A DNA stretch of 64,000 nt, from positions 1 to 64,000 of the forward strand of contig JAFLEI010000021.1 in NCBI GenBank assembly GCA_017301975.1. The letters are read 5' to 3'. A model generated the notes under the pieces. It searched no databases and was not told the DNA's origin. It was given only the letters and a program-made list of their open reading frames with translations. Below are positions 24,027-33,118 of the stretch, piece after piece. Source of the stretch: Verrucomicrobiota bacterium. GTDB lineage: Bacteria; Verrucomicrobiota; Verrucomicrobiia; Verrucomicrobiales; Verrucomicrobiaceae. A program made the position numbers and the translations under genes. How positions within the stretch are numbered: the first letter of the stretch is position 1; every line of letters begins with the position of its first letter.

Positions 24027-25241
24027 CTAAAGCTTGTGGCCCATTTTTTTCTTTTTCGTTTCGAGATAGCGGGCGTTCTCGGGTTTGGGCGTGGATTTGA
24101 CGGGGACTTGTTCGACGATTTCGAGCTTGTGGCCTTCGAGCCCCACAACCTTGCGCGGGTTGTTCGTCATCAGCAGGATTTTGCGCACCCCCAGATCGGA
24201 GATGATCTGCGCGCCGATGCCGTAGTCGCGCAGGTCCATGGGGAAGCCGAGTTTGAGATTGGCCTCCACCGTGTCAAAGCCCTGCTCCTGAAGCTTGTAG
24301 GCCATGATCTTGCCATGCAGGCCGATGCCGCGCCCTTCGTGGCCGCGCATGTAAACAATGATCCCCTTCCCGTCTGTGGCGATGTGTTTCATCGCGGCAT
24401 GGAGCTGGCTGCCGCAGTCACAGCGGCGGGAGGAAAACACATCTCCCGTCAGGCATTCACTGTGCACCCGCACCAGCACCGGCTCATCCGGCGTGATGTC
24501 TCCCATGACCAGGGCCACGTGGTGCACCCCGTCGAGGCTGCTCTTGTACAGGTGCAGTTTGAAAACGCCGAAATCGGTCGGCATGTCCACCACCTCGATC
24601 TTTTCCACCAGTTTCTCACTCAGGCGCCGGTGGGCGATCAAGTCGGCGATGCTGCACATCTTAAGGGCGTGCTTCTTCGCAAATTTCTTGAGGTGGGGCA
24701 GCCGCGCCATCGTGCCGTCCGCGTTCATGATCTCAATGAGGACGCCGGCTTCACGCAGACCCGCCAGACGCGCCAGATCCACCGCCGCCTCCGTATGCCC
24801 CGCACGGCGCAGCACGCCGCCCGGCTTGGCCACCAGCGGATTGATGTGCCCCGGCTGGACGAGATCCTCCGGCTTGCTCTGCGCATCCGCCAGCAGGCGG
24901 ATCGTGCGGCAGCGGTCGGCGGCGCTGATCCCGGTGCTGATGCCCTTCGCGGCATCGACAGTCACGGTAAAGTCGGTGCGGAAGGCTTCGCGGTTCTCCG
25001 GCACCATGCTGGGAAGGTTCAGGCGCTCGGCGATTTCCAGCGAGACCGGCACGCACAGCATGCCACCGCCCTGCCTCACCATGAAGTTCACCATTTCAGG
25101 CGTGATTTTTTCGGCGGCACAGATCAGGTCCCCCTCATTTTCACGGTCCTCGTCATCAGTGACTATGACCATGCGGCCAGCGCGAATGTCTGCGAGGACT
25201 GACTCCACGGAGTCGAAAGCGGATTCCTTTTTGCGGGGCAT
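24027..25241 (-). CDS. ribBA: Bifunctional DHBP synthase / GTP cyclohydrolase II
   Basis: 404 residues. The N-terminal RibB domain (about 1-205) has DDEDRENEGDL and GHTEAAVDLARLAG. The C-terminal RibA domain (about 208-404) has the zinc site CLTGDVFSSRRCDCGSQL and the RGHEGRGIGL motif. It makes 3,4-dihydroxybutanone 4-phosphate and opens the GTP ring, both entry steps of riboflavin synthesis. The 133-bp upstream region is shared with divergent hprK. I see no FMN riboswitch there. Confidence 0.93.
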   Translation of the reverse strand: MPRKKESAFDSVESVLADIRAGRMVIVTDDEDRENEGDLICAAEKITPEMVNFMVRQGGGMLCVPVSLEIAERLNLPSMVPENREAFRTDFTVTVDAAKGISTGISAADRCRTIRLLADAQSKPEDLVQPGHINPLVAKPGGVLRRAGHTEAAVDLARLAGLREAGVLIEIMNADGTMARLPHLKKFAKKHALKMCSIADLIAHRRLSEKLVEKIEVVDMPTDFGVFKLHLYKSSLDGVHHVALVMGDITPDEPVLVRVHSECLTGDVFSSRRCDCGSQLHAAMKHIATDGKGIIVYMRGHEGRGIGLHGKIMAYKLQEQGFDTVEANLKLGFPMDLRDYGIGAQIISDLGVRKILLMTNNPRKVVGLEGHKLEIVEQVPVKSTPKPENARYLETKKKKMGHKL

Positions 25242-25374
25242 GAGAGAGGTGTAAAAGAGCCGGTGCTGCGGGGTGCGGCGTCGGGTTCGAATGATTTAAC
25301 CGGTTGATGACTGTTTTCCAGTGCGAGTTGCTTTTTCGTTGCTGTGTTTGAGAAGCTTCGCGTAATGTCAAGTC

Positions 25375-26343
25375 ATGCCTCCTCCAACCAAAGTCAAACG
25401 CCCGTCCTCGGTGACGGTGGGGGAGTTTTTCAGTCTCAACGAAAAGGGGCTCAAGCTCAAGCTCATCGGCAGTGACGCCGGCTACTCACGCAAGATCAAT
25501 GAGCCCTCCGTAAACCGCCCCGGCCTGGCGCTTTCCGGCTTCTTCACCTACTTCGCCTACAAACGCGTTCAGGTCATCGGCAACTCCGAGCACTCCTTCC
25601 TTGAGGGGCTGGACCCCAAGCTGCGCGCCGCCCGTTTCAGCCAGCTCTGCTCCTGGGACATCCCCTGCATCGTGGTCGCACGCGGCCACCGCCTTGATGA
25701 TGAACTGATCCACATCGCCAACAGCGCAGGCATCTCCGTCTTCCAGACCAGCATGATGACCATGAAGTTCCTCAATGCGGCCACGATCAAGCTGGAGTGG
25801 GCCTTTGCCCCCACCCTGCTGGTGCATGGCTGTCTGGTGGACGTCCAGGGTCTCGGTGTCCTCATCCAGGGAGACAGCGGTTGCGGCAAAAGTGAAAGCG
25901 TCATCGGCCTGCTTCAGCGCGGCGCCAGCCTCGTGGCAGACGATGCCGTGCGCCTGCGCCTCATCGAAGACCGCGAGGTCATCGGCTCCGCCCCGGACAT
26001 CACGCGTGGGATGATCGAAATCCGCGGCCTGGGCATCCTCAATGTCGCCGCCCTCTTCGGCGTCAGCGCCGTGCGCCTGAGCAAACGCCTGGATTTGATC
26101 GTGGAACTTGTGCGCGGCACCAAAACCGAAGACCTCGAACGCGTGGGCGTCAACAGCGACACCCGGGAGATCATGGGGATGAAGATCGGCCGGGTGGCAT
26201 TGCCGGTGGAACCGGGCCGCGACGTCGCCGGACTCATCGAACTGGCCGCCATCAATTTTAAATTGCGCACCTTTGGCTACAACAGCGCCGTAGAGTTTGA
26301 CCAAAGGTTGTTGAAAAAGATGACGGATGATCAATTAGGTTAA
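25375..26343 (+). CDS. hprK: HPr kinase/phosphorylase
   Basis: 322 residues. The N-terminal domain (about 10-130) is followed by the P-loop GDSGCGKSES, DDAVRLRL, and the family signature IEIRGLGILNV. The capsule ends with a conserved IKIGRVALPVEPGRDVA-like segment. It phosphorylates or dephosphorylates HPr at the regulatory Ser. It lies 23 nt before ptsH, so the pair forms an operon. No PTS EI or EII genes are in the window, which suggests a regulatory rather than sugar-transport role. Confidence 0.92.
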   Translation: MPPPTKVKRPSSVTVGEFFSLNEKGLKLKLIGSDAGYSRKINEPSVNRPGLALSGFFTYFAYKRVQVIGNSEHSFLEGLDPKLRAARFSQLCSWDIPCIVVARGHRLDDELIHIANSAGISVFQTSMMTMKFLNAATIKLEWAFAPTLLVHGCLVDVQGLGVLIQGDSGCGKSESVIGLLQRGASLVADDAVRLRLIEDREVIGSAPDITRGMIEIRGLGILNVAALFGVSAVRLSKRLDLIVELVRGTKTEDLERVGVNSDTREIMGMKIGRVALPVEPGRDVAGLIELAAINFKLRTFGYNSAVEFDQRLLKKMTDDQLG

Positions 26344-26366
26344 CAGCAGGTCCTTCCACACTCCCC

Positions 26367-26639
26367 ATGAGCATTCAAAAAGAACTCACGATCCGCAATA
26401 AAATGGGCATGCATGCACGTCCGGCGGCGCAGTTCGTCAAACGCGCCAGCAAGTACCAGTGCGACGTGTGGGTGGAAAAGGACGACGAACCCGTCAACGG
26501 CAAAAGCATCATGGGACTCATGATGCTCGCGGCAGGACGCGGCGAGACCATCAAAATTATCGCAGACGGCAGCGACGCCGAAGCTGCCGTGGCCGACCTC
26601 GAAGAGTTGGTGACGTCTGGGTTTGGGGATGTGGAGTGA
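26367..26639 (+). CDS. ptsH: Phosphocarrier protein HPr
   Basis: 90 residues. The His site is in MGMHARPAAQF (His16, equivalent to His15) and the regulatory Ser in NGKSIMGLMML (Ser47, equivalent to Ser46). Both phosphorylation sites are intact, matching the adjacent HprK. The ATG is used as first start. Confidence 0.93.
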   Translation: MSIQKELTIRNKMGMHARPAAQFVKRASKYQCDVWVEKDDEPVNGKSIMGLMMLAAGRGETIKIIADGSDAEAAVADLEELVTSGFGDVE

Positions 26640-26799
26640 GTGGGGGTGATGGGCCTGCTTGCCAGTACCGTTGCTATGCCGCCCCCGCTTCGCTGACTGT
26701 TCACGATCTGTACAGAGCACACCAGCTCCCAGCAGGAGCCGTGATACGGAAAGATCTGCGTCTCGGCAACTCAGGCCGTGGTCTCGTGGAGCCCAGCCA

Positions 26800-27282
26800 T
26801 CAGGCCCCAAACTGCTGTTTCACCTTGAGCCAGGTGATCGTTTTCATCAGTGCCTCCGGAGAAAAACCGGCTTTTTGACGCTCGCGACGACGCAGAGACA
26901 GCGGCAACACATAGGGCAGCGAGAGAAGAGGCAGCCAGATGAAAGCTGCCAGCTTTGGCGGAATGGAATCCCAAGACCAGCCGAGCATGGGAGGGAAGTG
27001 AACCAGAGCCGCCACATAGGCGACGCAGAGCCCGATGAACCCGTAGATTTTGGCCACCTGCCGCCAGTGCAGCGGCAGGCGCTCGACCAAGATCACGGAC
27101 TTTGAGCCAAAGGCCACCGAGTCCACGTCTTTCTTCCGCTGCCGTATCAGGCGCACGCTTCTCAGTGGAACGAGAGGCAGGTAAAACAGCGAAACCCACT
27201 CGGTGGTGACATAGGAGCCATCGGCCCGAAAATCACACTCTCCGTAGTAAGCGGTTCCAATTCCGTTAAAGCTGGCTGGCAT
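26800..27282 (-). CDS. Two-helix membrane protein, unknown function
   Basis: 160 residues from the ATG at 27282. The N-terminal region (NGIGTAYYGECDFRADGSYV, followed by TTEWVSLFYLPLVPLRS) belongs to a widespread uncharacterised type in which a GTxxYG-R-DG-TTEW pattern precedes two hydrophobic helices (about 86-105 and 115-133). Topology suggests cytoplasmic N- and C-terminal ends. It follows the 86-residue membrane protein by 25 nt, indicating a small operon. Confidence 0.6.
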   Translation of the reverse strand: MPASFNGIGTAYYGECDFRADGSYVTTEWVSLFYLPLVPLRSVRLIRQRKKDVDSVAFGSKSVILVERLPLHWRQVAKIYGFIGLCVAYVAALVHFPPMLGWSWDSIPPKLAAFIWLPLLSLPYVLPLSLRRRERQKAGFSPEALMKTITWLKVKQQFGA

Positions 27283-27307
27283 TTTTTGGTTCTGAACAAC
27301 CCGCCCG

Positions 27308-27568
27308 TTACTTCTTCGGCTCGTCAGCCCGCTTCCCCGGCGACACCCGGATCTCCGTCTCATCATTCACCACCGGCGGGCCCGGCTCTTTCAGCATCTG
27401 CAGCATCATCGTCCCGATGAGGTAGATCAGCCCTCCGCCAATTCCCGCACCGATGGCAATAAACCGTCGCTGCCAGGTGTGCTCTTGGTCAATTGCATAC
27501 CAGAAGCGCATGCAGAACAAGATCCAGATGACGCTGGCGCCGAGAACAAGGAGTTGACCTGTGGACAT
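27308..27568 (-). CDS. Small membrane protein, unknown function
   Basis: 86 residues from the ATG at 27568 (the frame extends to 27646 without homology and across the ribosomal terminator). Two hydrophobic helices (about 4-20 and 36-56, the latter GAGIGGGLIYLIGTMML) are followed by a charged tail. No family recognised. It sits 38 nt after the strong terminator of rpsI, so it has its own promoter. Confidence 0.5.
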   Translation of the reverse strand: MSTGQLLVLGASVIWILFCMRFWYAIDQEHTWQRRFIAIGAGIGGGLIYLIGTMMLQMLKEPGPPVVNDETEIRVSPGKRADEPKK

Positions 27569-27606
27569 GGGTGGATTCTGGCGCGAAAACCTGCCGCCAG
27601 CGACAG

Positions 27607-27634
27607 AAAAAACAAAACCCCGCACTGGGCGGGG
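27607..27634 (-). terminator. Rho-independent terminator of rplM-rpsI
   Basis: On the minus strand CCCCGC, loop CCAGT, GCGGGG is followed by TTTTGTTTTTT. It lies 33 nt beyond the rpsI stop. This is a textbook intrinsic terminator. Confidence 0.9.
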
Positions 27635-27666
27635 CTTTGCACACATCGAGCTGTAACAGGGGTCGA

Positions 27667-28059
27667 TTAACGCTTGGAGAACTGGAAGCGTTTGCGGGCG
27701 CCTGGGCGACCTGGCTTCTTACGTTCCTTGGCGCGGGAGTCACGGGTCAGCAGACCGTTCTGCTTGAGGACGCCGCGGAGCTCAGGATTCACGCCGATCA
27801 AAGCGCGGGCGATGCCGAGACGGACGGCGCCCACCTGGCCGGTGCAGCCACCGCCGCTGGCGTTTACCTTGAAATCATAGGTCTGGCGGGAATTCGTGAG
27901 AGCCAGCGGGAACAAAATCTGGTTCTGCAGGGCCACGGTCGGGAAATACTCTTCGAAGTCACGTCCATTGACGGTGATGCTTCCGGCTCCTTCGGTGATG
28001 AAGACGCGGGCGATGGCGGTCTTGCGGCGGCCAGTGGTGGTTTTGAGAGGCTTGCTCAT
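27667..28059 (-). CDS. rpsI: 30S ribosomal protein S9
   Basis: 130 residues. The S9 hallmarks are TTGRRKTAIARVFI at the N terminus, VNASGGGCTGQVGAVRLGI in the middle, and the basic C terminus ending KRFQFSKR (the tail that reaches the P-site tRNA). It follows rplM by 24 nt, the usual L13-S9 operon. Confidence 0.95.
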   Translation of the reverse strand: MSKPLKTTTGRRKTAIARVFITEGAGSITVNGRDFEEYFPTVALQNQILFPLALTNSRQTYDFKVNASGGGCTGQVGAVRLGIARALIGVNPELRGVLKQNGLLTRDSRAKERKKPGRPGARKRFQFSKR

Positions 28060-28083
28060 GCGATAGGTGACGATGGGAAGGTA

Positions 28084-28515
28084 TTAGGCGACGGAGAAAG
28101 GCTTCGGATTCTGCGCCTCATGCGGATGCTCGGCACCCTCATAGATCTTCAGCTTGCCCATGACGGCGCGGCCAAGACGGTTGTGGGGGACCATGCCCTT
28201 CACGGCGCGCTCAACGAGAAGCTGCGGACGGCGGGCGCGCACGCGCTCGACGTTTTCGATCTTCTGATTGCCGACGTAGCCAGCCTTCGAGGTGTAAATC
28301 TTCTGGATTTCCTTCTTGCCGCTGAGGCGGACTTCGGCGGCGTTCAGAACGACCACGAAATCACCGGTGTCAACGTGCGGGGTGAAGGTAGGCTTGGTCT
28401 TGCCGCGCAGGAGGTTTGCGGCTGCGACTGCGACGTCTCCAAGAATTTGGTTCTTGGCGTCGATGACCCACCATGTGGGGTTCTGCTCCTGGGCTTTGGC
28501 TGAAAACGTCTTCAT
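28084..28515 (-). CDS. rplM: 50S ribosomal protein L13
   Basis: 143 residues from the ATG at 28515. Hallmarks are WWVIDAKNQILGDVAVAAAN, HVDTGDFVVVLNA, and VKGMVPHNRLGR. The open frame upstream to 28611 is noncoding and contains the promoter. Standard large-subunit assembly protein in operon with rpsI. Confidence 0.95.
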   Translation of the reverse strand: MKTFSAKAQEQNPTWWVIDAKNQILGDVAVAAANLLRGKTKPTFTPHVDTGDFVVVLNAAEVRLSGKKEIQKIYTSKAGYVGNQKIENVERVRARRPQLLVERAVKGMVPHNRLGRAVMGKLKIYEGAEHPHEAQNPKPFSVA

Positions 28516-28562
28516 TAGTGCTATGTACGAAATATCTTCCGACTGGGAAAGAAGGGGCCGCG

Positions 28563-28590
28563 ATGGTAAGAGGATTGGAGAACGTGTCAA
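28563..28590 (-). promoter_or_regulatory. Probable sigma-70 promoter of rplM-rpsI
   Basis: On the minus strand a perfect -35 TTGACA (28585-28590) is followed after 16 nt by TACCAT (28563-28568, 4 of 6 matches). It lies 47 nt before the rplM ATG. Confidence 0.55.
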
Positions 28591-28681
28591 GGTGGAAACC
28601 AAGTTATTCACAATGAAAATAGCCTTTGGAACGCATTTTCATCGGATTGCGGGGCTCTAACAAGCCGGCAGTCTCTGTTTT

Positions 28682-29542
28682 TCACTTCCTCCACAGCCAT
28701 TTCATCGCCTCCGGGAACAGGCTCGCGCCCTGCTTGCTGTTATGGGCACCATCCCCAAAGGTGAAGGTGTAATCGTACTTCTGGTAGGCCAGCGCTTTGG
28801 CCATCTGCTGGTTCGCCAGCGGCCAGTTGCCATAAGGATTGTCCAGATCGCTGCTGCCATCCTGCAAATAAACACGCAGCGGTTTGCGCTCCGTGAGGCG
28901 GATGATCGAAGGATAGACATGCCCGCCCGCGAGATCCACGTAGCTGCCGATGGTGGAGAACACCTTGCGAAACTTGTCCGGCCGCTCCCAAGCCACCGTG
29001 AAAGCGCAGATCGCTCCGCTGCTCGCTCCCGCGATGGCCCAGCCCTCAGGGTTTTCCGTGATTTTATAATCCTTCTGCACCTGCGGGATGATTTCCTCCA
29101 GCAGGAAGCGCGCATACACATCCCCCAGTGTGTTGTACTCTTTACCGCGGTTGTTGTTCTTCCACGCGCTCTGCGGCTTGGTGTCTCCGCCATGTCCCGG
29201 ATTGATGAAAATCGCGATCGTCGGCTGCATGTCCCCGCTGGCGATGAGATTATCAAATACCACCGGCACCCGCCAGGCTCCTTTGAGGCCCACGTAGTCG
29301 TGCCCATCCTGAAACACCATCAGGTTCGCCGGCTGATCTGCTTTGTACTGTGCCGGCACATAGATCCACCAGTCACGCACGGTGCCGGGGTAGATCTTTG
29401 AAGCGTGCGCCGGCATCGGGATCACCTTTCCCTTCGGCACATCGGACTTCTCCTGCGAAAGCGGGCCAAGCTGGTAGTCATCCACCCCGAAGGCGGAAAG
29501 TGAGAACGAAAGGAGAAACGGGAGGAGAATGCGCGATGTCAT
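28682..29542 (-). CDS. Secreted alpha/beta-hydrolase, Fes/esterase D-like
   Basis: 286 residues from the ATG at 29542. The signal peptide (MTSRILLPFLLSFSLSAFG) is followed by an alpha/beta-hydrolase of the enterochelin-esterase/esterase D type: MVFQDGHDYVG, the nucleophile elbow GASSGA (Ser), and a C-terminal His in GDGAHNSKQG. The family hydrolyses siderophore esters or acts on acylated polysaccharides (feruloyl esterase-like); the specific substrate is not readable. It probably acts in the periplasm. Confidence 0.75.
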   Translation of the reverse strand: MTSRILLPFLLSFSLSAFGVDDYQLGPLSQEKSDVPKGKVIPMPAHASKIYPGTVRDWWIYVPAQYKADQPANLMVFQDGHDYVGLKGAWRVPVVFDNLIASGDMQPTIAIFINPGHGGDTKPQSAWKNNNRGKEYNTLGDVYARFLLEEIIPQVQKDYKITENPEGWAIAGASSGAICAFTVAWERPDKFRKVFSTIGSYVDLAGGHVYPSIIRLTERKPLRVYLQDGSSDLDNPYGNWPLANQQMAKALAYQKYDYTFTFGDGAHNSKQGASLFPEAMKWLWRK

Positions 29543-29732
29543 AACTGGAAACTCATGATGGGGAATCTCCACGCGGGCGTCAAGACTCCTTCACTCCGGT
29601 CGGCCGCGTCGGGTTTATGGATCGAAAAAAGCACTCTTTGTGACCTTCCAGCCTGCCTTTTCGGTAAAAGGTCAAAATCGCTTCCAGCAGTCCCGCTTGC
29701 CACGCCTGCGGTCTTGCGCGAAGCCCTCCGCC

Positions 29733-30332
29733 ATGCAGCCTGCTGACCTCGCCCGGAGTTATGACGCCATCGCCGATCAATGGCTGGAGCCCCATTTGGA
29801 ACAGAACGGCATCCGGCAGCATGAGCAGGCGCTACGGTTCCGCAGTTCATACGGCGGGCGGGCGCTCGATGTCGGCTGCGGCTGCCATGGTCGTTTCTTC
29901 CGCCTCCTCGCCCAGCATGGTTATGCCCTGGAGGGACTGGATGTCTCCGCGCGCATGATCTCGCTGGCGCAGCAGCGGGAGCCGCGTGCCACCTTCCATC
30001 ATGCGGATGTGTGTCAGTGGCAGCCCGCCGGTCTCTACGATTTCATCACCGCGTGGGACAGCATCTGGCACCTCCCGCTGGAGGAAAGCGCCGGGGTGCT
30101 CACCAAGCTCTGCACCGCCCTGGCCCCTGGCGGTGTTTTCATCTTCACCTTTGGCGGCCTGGACTCCCCGGCCGAAAAGCAGGATGCCAGCATGGGCGCC
30201 CCGCTGCATTACAGCACGCTGGGCGTTTCACAGACGCTGCAAACCATCGCCGCCGCCGGCTGCGTCTGCCGCCACCTGGAGTACGACCAGCACCCCGAGC
30301 CCCACGTCTTCGTCATCGCGCAGAGGCTCTGA
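29733..30332 (+). CDS. Class I SAM-dependent methyltransferase
   Basis: 199 residues. SAM motif I is RALDVGCGCHGRFFR, followed by the acidic LEGLDVS and motif II/III CQWQPAGLYDFITAWDSIWH. The substrate is not predictable. The start at 29733 is chosen where homology begins; it stops 14 nt before a convergent universal stress gene. Confidence 0.8.
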   Translation: MQPADLARSYDAIADQWLEPHLEQNGIRQHEQALRFRSSYGGRALDVGCGCHGRFFRLLAQHGYALEGLDVSARMISLAQQREPRATFHHADVCQWQPAGLYDFITAWDSIWHLPLEESAGVLTKLCTALAPGGVFIFTFGGLDSPAEKQDASMGAPLHYSTLGVSQTLQTIAAAGCVCRHLEYDQHPEPHVFVIAQRL

Positions 30333-30346
30333 GACAGGCCGCCGCG

Positions 30347-30802
30347 TTACTTCTCCTTCATGTTCTCATCGCTCGGCACCACCAGCACCGGGCAGTGGGC
30401 GCCCTTCAAAACATCCGAGGTCACGCTGCCCACCAGCAAATGGTAGATCGTGCTGTGGTGGTGGGAGCCGAGAATGATCAGATCCGCGTTCCGCCGCCGG
30501 GTTTCCGCGAGCACCGCTGCCACATTGGCGTCGGCGAGCTGCTCAACGCTGGCGCGCACGCCAAATTTGACCAGCGAATCACGCATTTCAAACAACTGCT
30601 CCGTCTGCCGGTGCACGTCCTCCGGCGAGGGATCCTGCGCGACGACGGGAGATGCCAGCCCCACATCCACCACCACCGGCACCTTTGTCAGCACGTGCAG
30701 GATGATCACTTCGCTGTGAAACGCGGTGGCAAGCATGTGGGCCTGCTTGAGGACTTTGAATGTCAGATCGGAAAGATCGACCAGGGCTACGATGGTTTTC
30801 AT
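30347..30802 (-). CDS. Universal stress protein, single domain
   Basis: 151 residues with a UspA fold: an N-terminal IVALVDLSDLTFKVLKQAHM segment and the ATP-binding motif DLIILGSHHHSTIYHLLVGSV (G-2x-G-9x-G-S/T type) near the C terminus. Probably a cytoplasmic stress-linked ATP-binding protein. It follows a tandem Usp gene by 6 nt on the same strand. Confidence 0.85.
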   Translation of the reverse strand: MKTIVALVDLSDLTFKVLKQAHMLATAFHSEVIILHVLTKVPVVVDVGLASPVVAQDPSPEDVHRQTEQLFEMRDSLVKFGVRASVEQLADANVAAVLAETRRRNADLIILGSHHHSTIYHLLVGSVTSDVLKGAHCPVLVVPSDENMKEK

Positions 30803-30808
30803 AATGGT

Positions 30809-31735
30809 TTAGAGGTTATCAACGGGAAGCTTCACCACAAGGAGAGAGGAGGGCAGGCGCGTGAGCAGGCGCTCCGCCGTGGAGCCCAGCAGCACATACC
30901 GCAGATTCGTCCGGCCCTTGCCGCCCACGATGATCAGATCCGCCTGCGCCTCGTGCGCATGCTCGGCGATGCCATTGCCATGGCTGAACGCCTCATGCAG
31001 CACCTGCCTGGATTCGAAACCCTGCACGGCATCGCCCACAAACTCCTGAAGCTCCTTGCGCAGCCGCTCGATGAAAAGGTCCCGCTCCTCCGCTGTATAC
31101 ACCATCGTGGGCACGCTCGTTTCCGCAAACGGCGTCGGGTAGGCCATGGCCGCCCAAGGCTCCTGCCACACATGCAGAAAGTCCACCGTGGCTCCATCCA
31201 TGCGCGCCATATCGCAGGCCTCTTCCACCACCGCCCGCGAGCTTTCGGAAAAATCGATGCATGCGACGATCCTCTGGAACGGCTGCGGGTGGTTTGTGCG
31301 CACCAGCAGCACCGGCGTCTGCACCTTCCGCGCCAGCTTGCTCGAAATCGACCCCGCTCCTGCGGACATCTCCCCCGCCCCCGCGATCCCAGCCACCAGC
31401 AGGTCCGCCTTCAGTGCACGCGCATGCTCCAGGATCTCATGCAGCGGCGTCCCCAGTGCGATCGTCACCTCATAATTTTCCGGGGTGGGCGACTGCTCCA
31501 GCCAGCGGACAAGCGCTTCGTTCGCCCCTTCAACCGCCACTTTCGCATGGTTTTCAAAGGGTTCCTCGCGGCTGTCTGCCAGGGCCGCCACGGCGGCAGA
31601 GTCCACCACATGCAGCACATGGATCTTCGAGCCATGGAGGGCCGCGATACGCACCGCCTGTTCATAGGCCGTGCGTGATCCGGTGGAAAAATCCACGGCG
31701 ACAAGAAGGGTGGTGAGCTTGTTCATGGCCGGCAC
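30809..31735 (-). CDS. Tandem universal stress protein
   Basis: 308 residues containing two Usp domains (about 1-145 and 146-305). Domain 1 has a degenerate nucleotide loop, DLLVAGIAGAGEMSAGAGSI. Domain 2 has the intact DLIIVGGKGRTNLRYVLLGS followed by TAERLL. Single and double Usp genes in an operon are a usual arrangement. Confidence 0.85.
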   Translation of the reverse strand: MPAMNKLTTLLVAVDFSTGSRTAYEQAVRIAALHGSKIHVLHVVDSAAVAALADSREEPFENHAKVAVEGANEALVRWLEQSPTPENYEVTIALGTPLHEILEHARALKADLLVAGIAGAGEMSAGAGSISSKLARKVQTPVLLVRTNHPQPFQRIVACIDFSESSRAVVEEACDMARMDGATVDFLHVWQEPWAAMAYPTPFAETSVPTMVYTAEERDLFIERLRKELQEFVGDAVQGFESRQVLHEAFSHGNGIAEHAHEAQADLIIVGGKGRTNLRYVLLGSTAERLLTRLPSSLLVVKLPVDNL

Positions 31736-31874
31736 GGGTTGTTCTTCATCCTCCCGGAGCTAACCGCAGCATTTCGGAAGATGAAATGGGCTCTTCACCC
31801 CATCTTCTATCGCATCCTGAGCGAATTTTGGCCTCACCTGCCTGGGAAAAATTGCCGGCGCTGCGCAGGATGGC

Positions 31875-32300
31875 TCATGCATCCTCCGCAGCCTTCGCCT
31901 TGCTCTTGCGCGGCTTCTTCACCACCACGGGCTCTTCCACCACTGGCGCAACGGCCTGCGCAGCCTCTGGCTGCACAATCTCCGGCAGAATAAAAATGCT
32001 GCAATAGCCGCAGACCTGCAGCGCCGCATCTTCACGGCGCAGATCCGAAAGCTGACCGCTGGGCAGCGACAGATGGCAGCCGCCGCAGGTGTTGTTCCGC
32101 ATCCGGGCTGCTCCACGCTTGCCTTTGGAAATCCGCAGATCGTAGTGGTGCAGGATCGCCGTGGGAAGGCGCTCGCGCACGCTCTCAGCCTCCAGCTTCA
32201 GCTCCTTGCAGCGCGCGCTGCCGGGCTCCAGGCGACGTTTAGCGGCATCCAGTTCGCTGAGCTGGGAGAGGTCTTCGATGAGTGTGACGGTGGTTTTCAT
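31875..32300 (-). CDS. C4-type zinc-ribbon protein (PF02591-like)
   Basis: 141 residues from the ATG at 32300. A helical N-terminal half is followed by CGGCHLSLPSGQ and later CGYC, a CxxC-x(25-35)-CxxC zinc ribbon. This matches the C-terminal ribbon of the C4-type zinc ribbon family (PF02591), here with only a short coiled coil. The C-terminal KKPRKSKAKAAEDA is basic. A nucleic-acid-related role is guessed from related proteins only. Confidence 0.6.
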   Translation of the reverse strand: MKTTVTLIEDLSQLSELDAAKRRLEPGSARCKELKLEAESVRERLPTAILHHYDLRISKGKRGAARMRNNTCGGCHLSLPSGQLSDLRREDAALQVCGYCSIFILPEIVQPEAAQAVAPVVEEPVVVKKPRKSKAKAAEDA

Positions 32301-32401
32301 AGAATTGTCGGGGTCGGTTGGGTTGTCAAAAAAAAGGGCATACGTGGGGGCGGTCTCAGCGGCAGGGCGGCGGAACACCTCCAGCCACGCCAGGGCGGAA
32401 T

Positions 32402-33118
32402 TCATGCGAAAGCGGGCCCCTCCATCCTGGCCGGCGCGCTTTGATCATTCGCAGAAAATGCCTCCACCCGCGTGTAGTCCGGAGACGGGTGCTTCTTCAC
32501 CCACAGCTTCAGCTTGTCGGTGAAAGCCGTTTTCACACAGGCGTAGCAGTCCGGGATTTCCAGACCGTCGCTGCAATACGTCACCACACGTGTCGCCATC
32601 GGCATCCGCAGCAGCTGCTGCTGCACATGCACGGAGTAATCCGTGTAAAGCTGCGGCTTCAGCTCCACATCATAGTCGATCCGCAGCGCCGGCATGATGT
32701 TCTCCTCAAACGGATTGAAGAGATAAAACGCCTCAAAGTCGCGGAAGTTCACCTCCTGGATGTTGCCATGCATGATCTCCACCCGTGGCACATGATGCTT
32801 TCTCACCATATCTTGTGCAATGCGCGCCAGCTTCCCGCGCTGCTCCACGCCGGTGAAGTGGCCCTGCGTCGTCGTGGCGCCGATCACGCAGAATTTCCCC
32901 GGACCGCAGCCGATGTCCAGCACCCGCGTGCCAGGCTGCATGACCAGCATCTGCGCCGCCGTGCGGCACACATGCACCGGACTCCAGTGGCAGGCGGACA
33001 GCCTGCCGATGGCCTCTGGAAAGATCAGGTCGAAGTCCTGGTCCTTCTTCGATTGCAGAAGCTCGCTGTCAGACGGGGCTCGGGATGAGGAGGTGCGTTG
33101 GGGGGAGGATTTGAGCAT
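32402..33118 (-). CDS. SAM-dependent methyltransferase
   Basis: 238 residues. Motif I VLDIGCGPGKFCVIGA and an acidic residue in FTGVEQRGK are clear; later FEAFYLFNPFEEN resembles the motif IV region. The class is a Rossmann-fold methyltransferase, probably acting on a small molecule or lipid. Its 5' end lies 170 bp from the divergent sigma-54 regulator gene. Confidence 0.75.
   Translation of the reverse strand: MLKSSPQRTSSSRAPSDSELLQSKKDQDFDLIFPEAIGRLSACHWSPVHVCRTAAQMLVMQPGTRVLDIGCGPGKFCVIGATTTQGHFTGVEQRGKLARIAQDMVRKHHVPRVEIMHGNIQEVNFRDFEAFYLFNPFEENIMPALRIDYDVELKPQLYTDYSVHVQQQLLRMPMATRVVTYCSDGLEIPDCYACVKTAFTDKLKLWVKKHPSPDYTRVEAFSANDQSAPARMEGPAFA

Noticed and set aside
25242..25374. FMN riboswitch upstream of ribBA
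   Set aside because: The space to the divergent hprK start is 133 bp, too short for the conserved six-stem fold plus promoter, and I cannot see its consensus segments.
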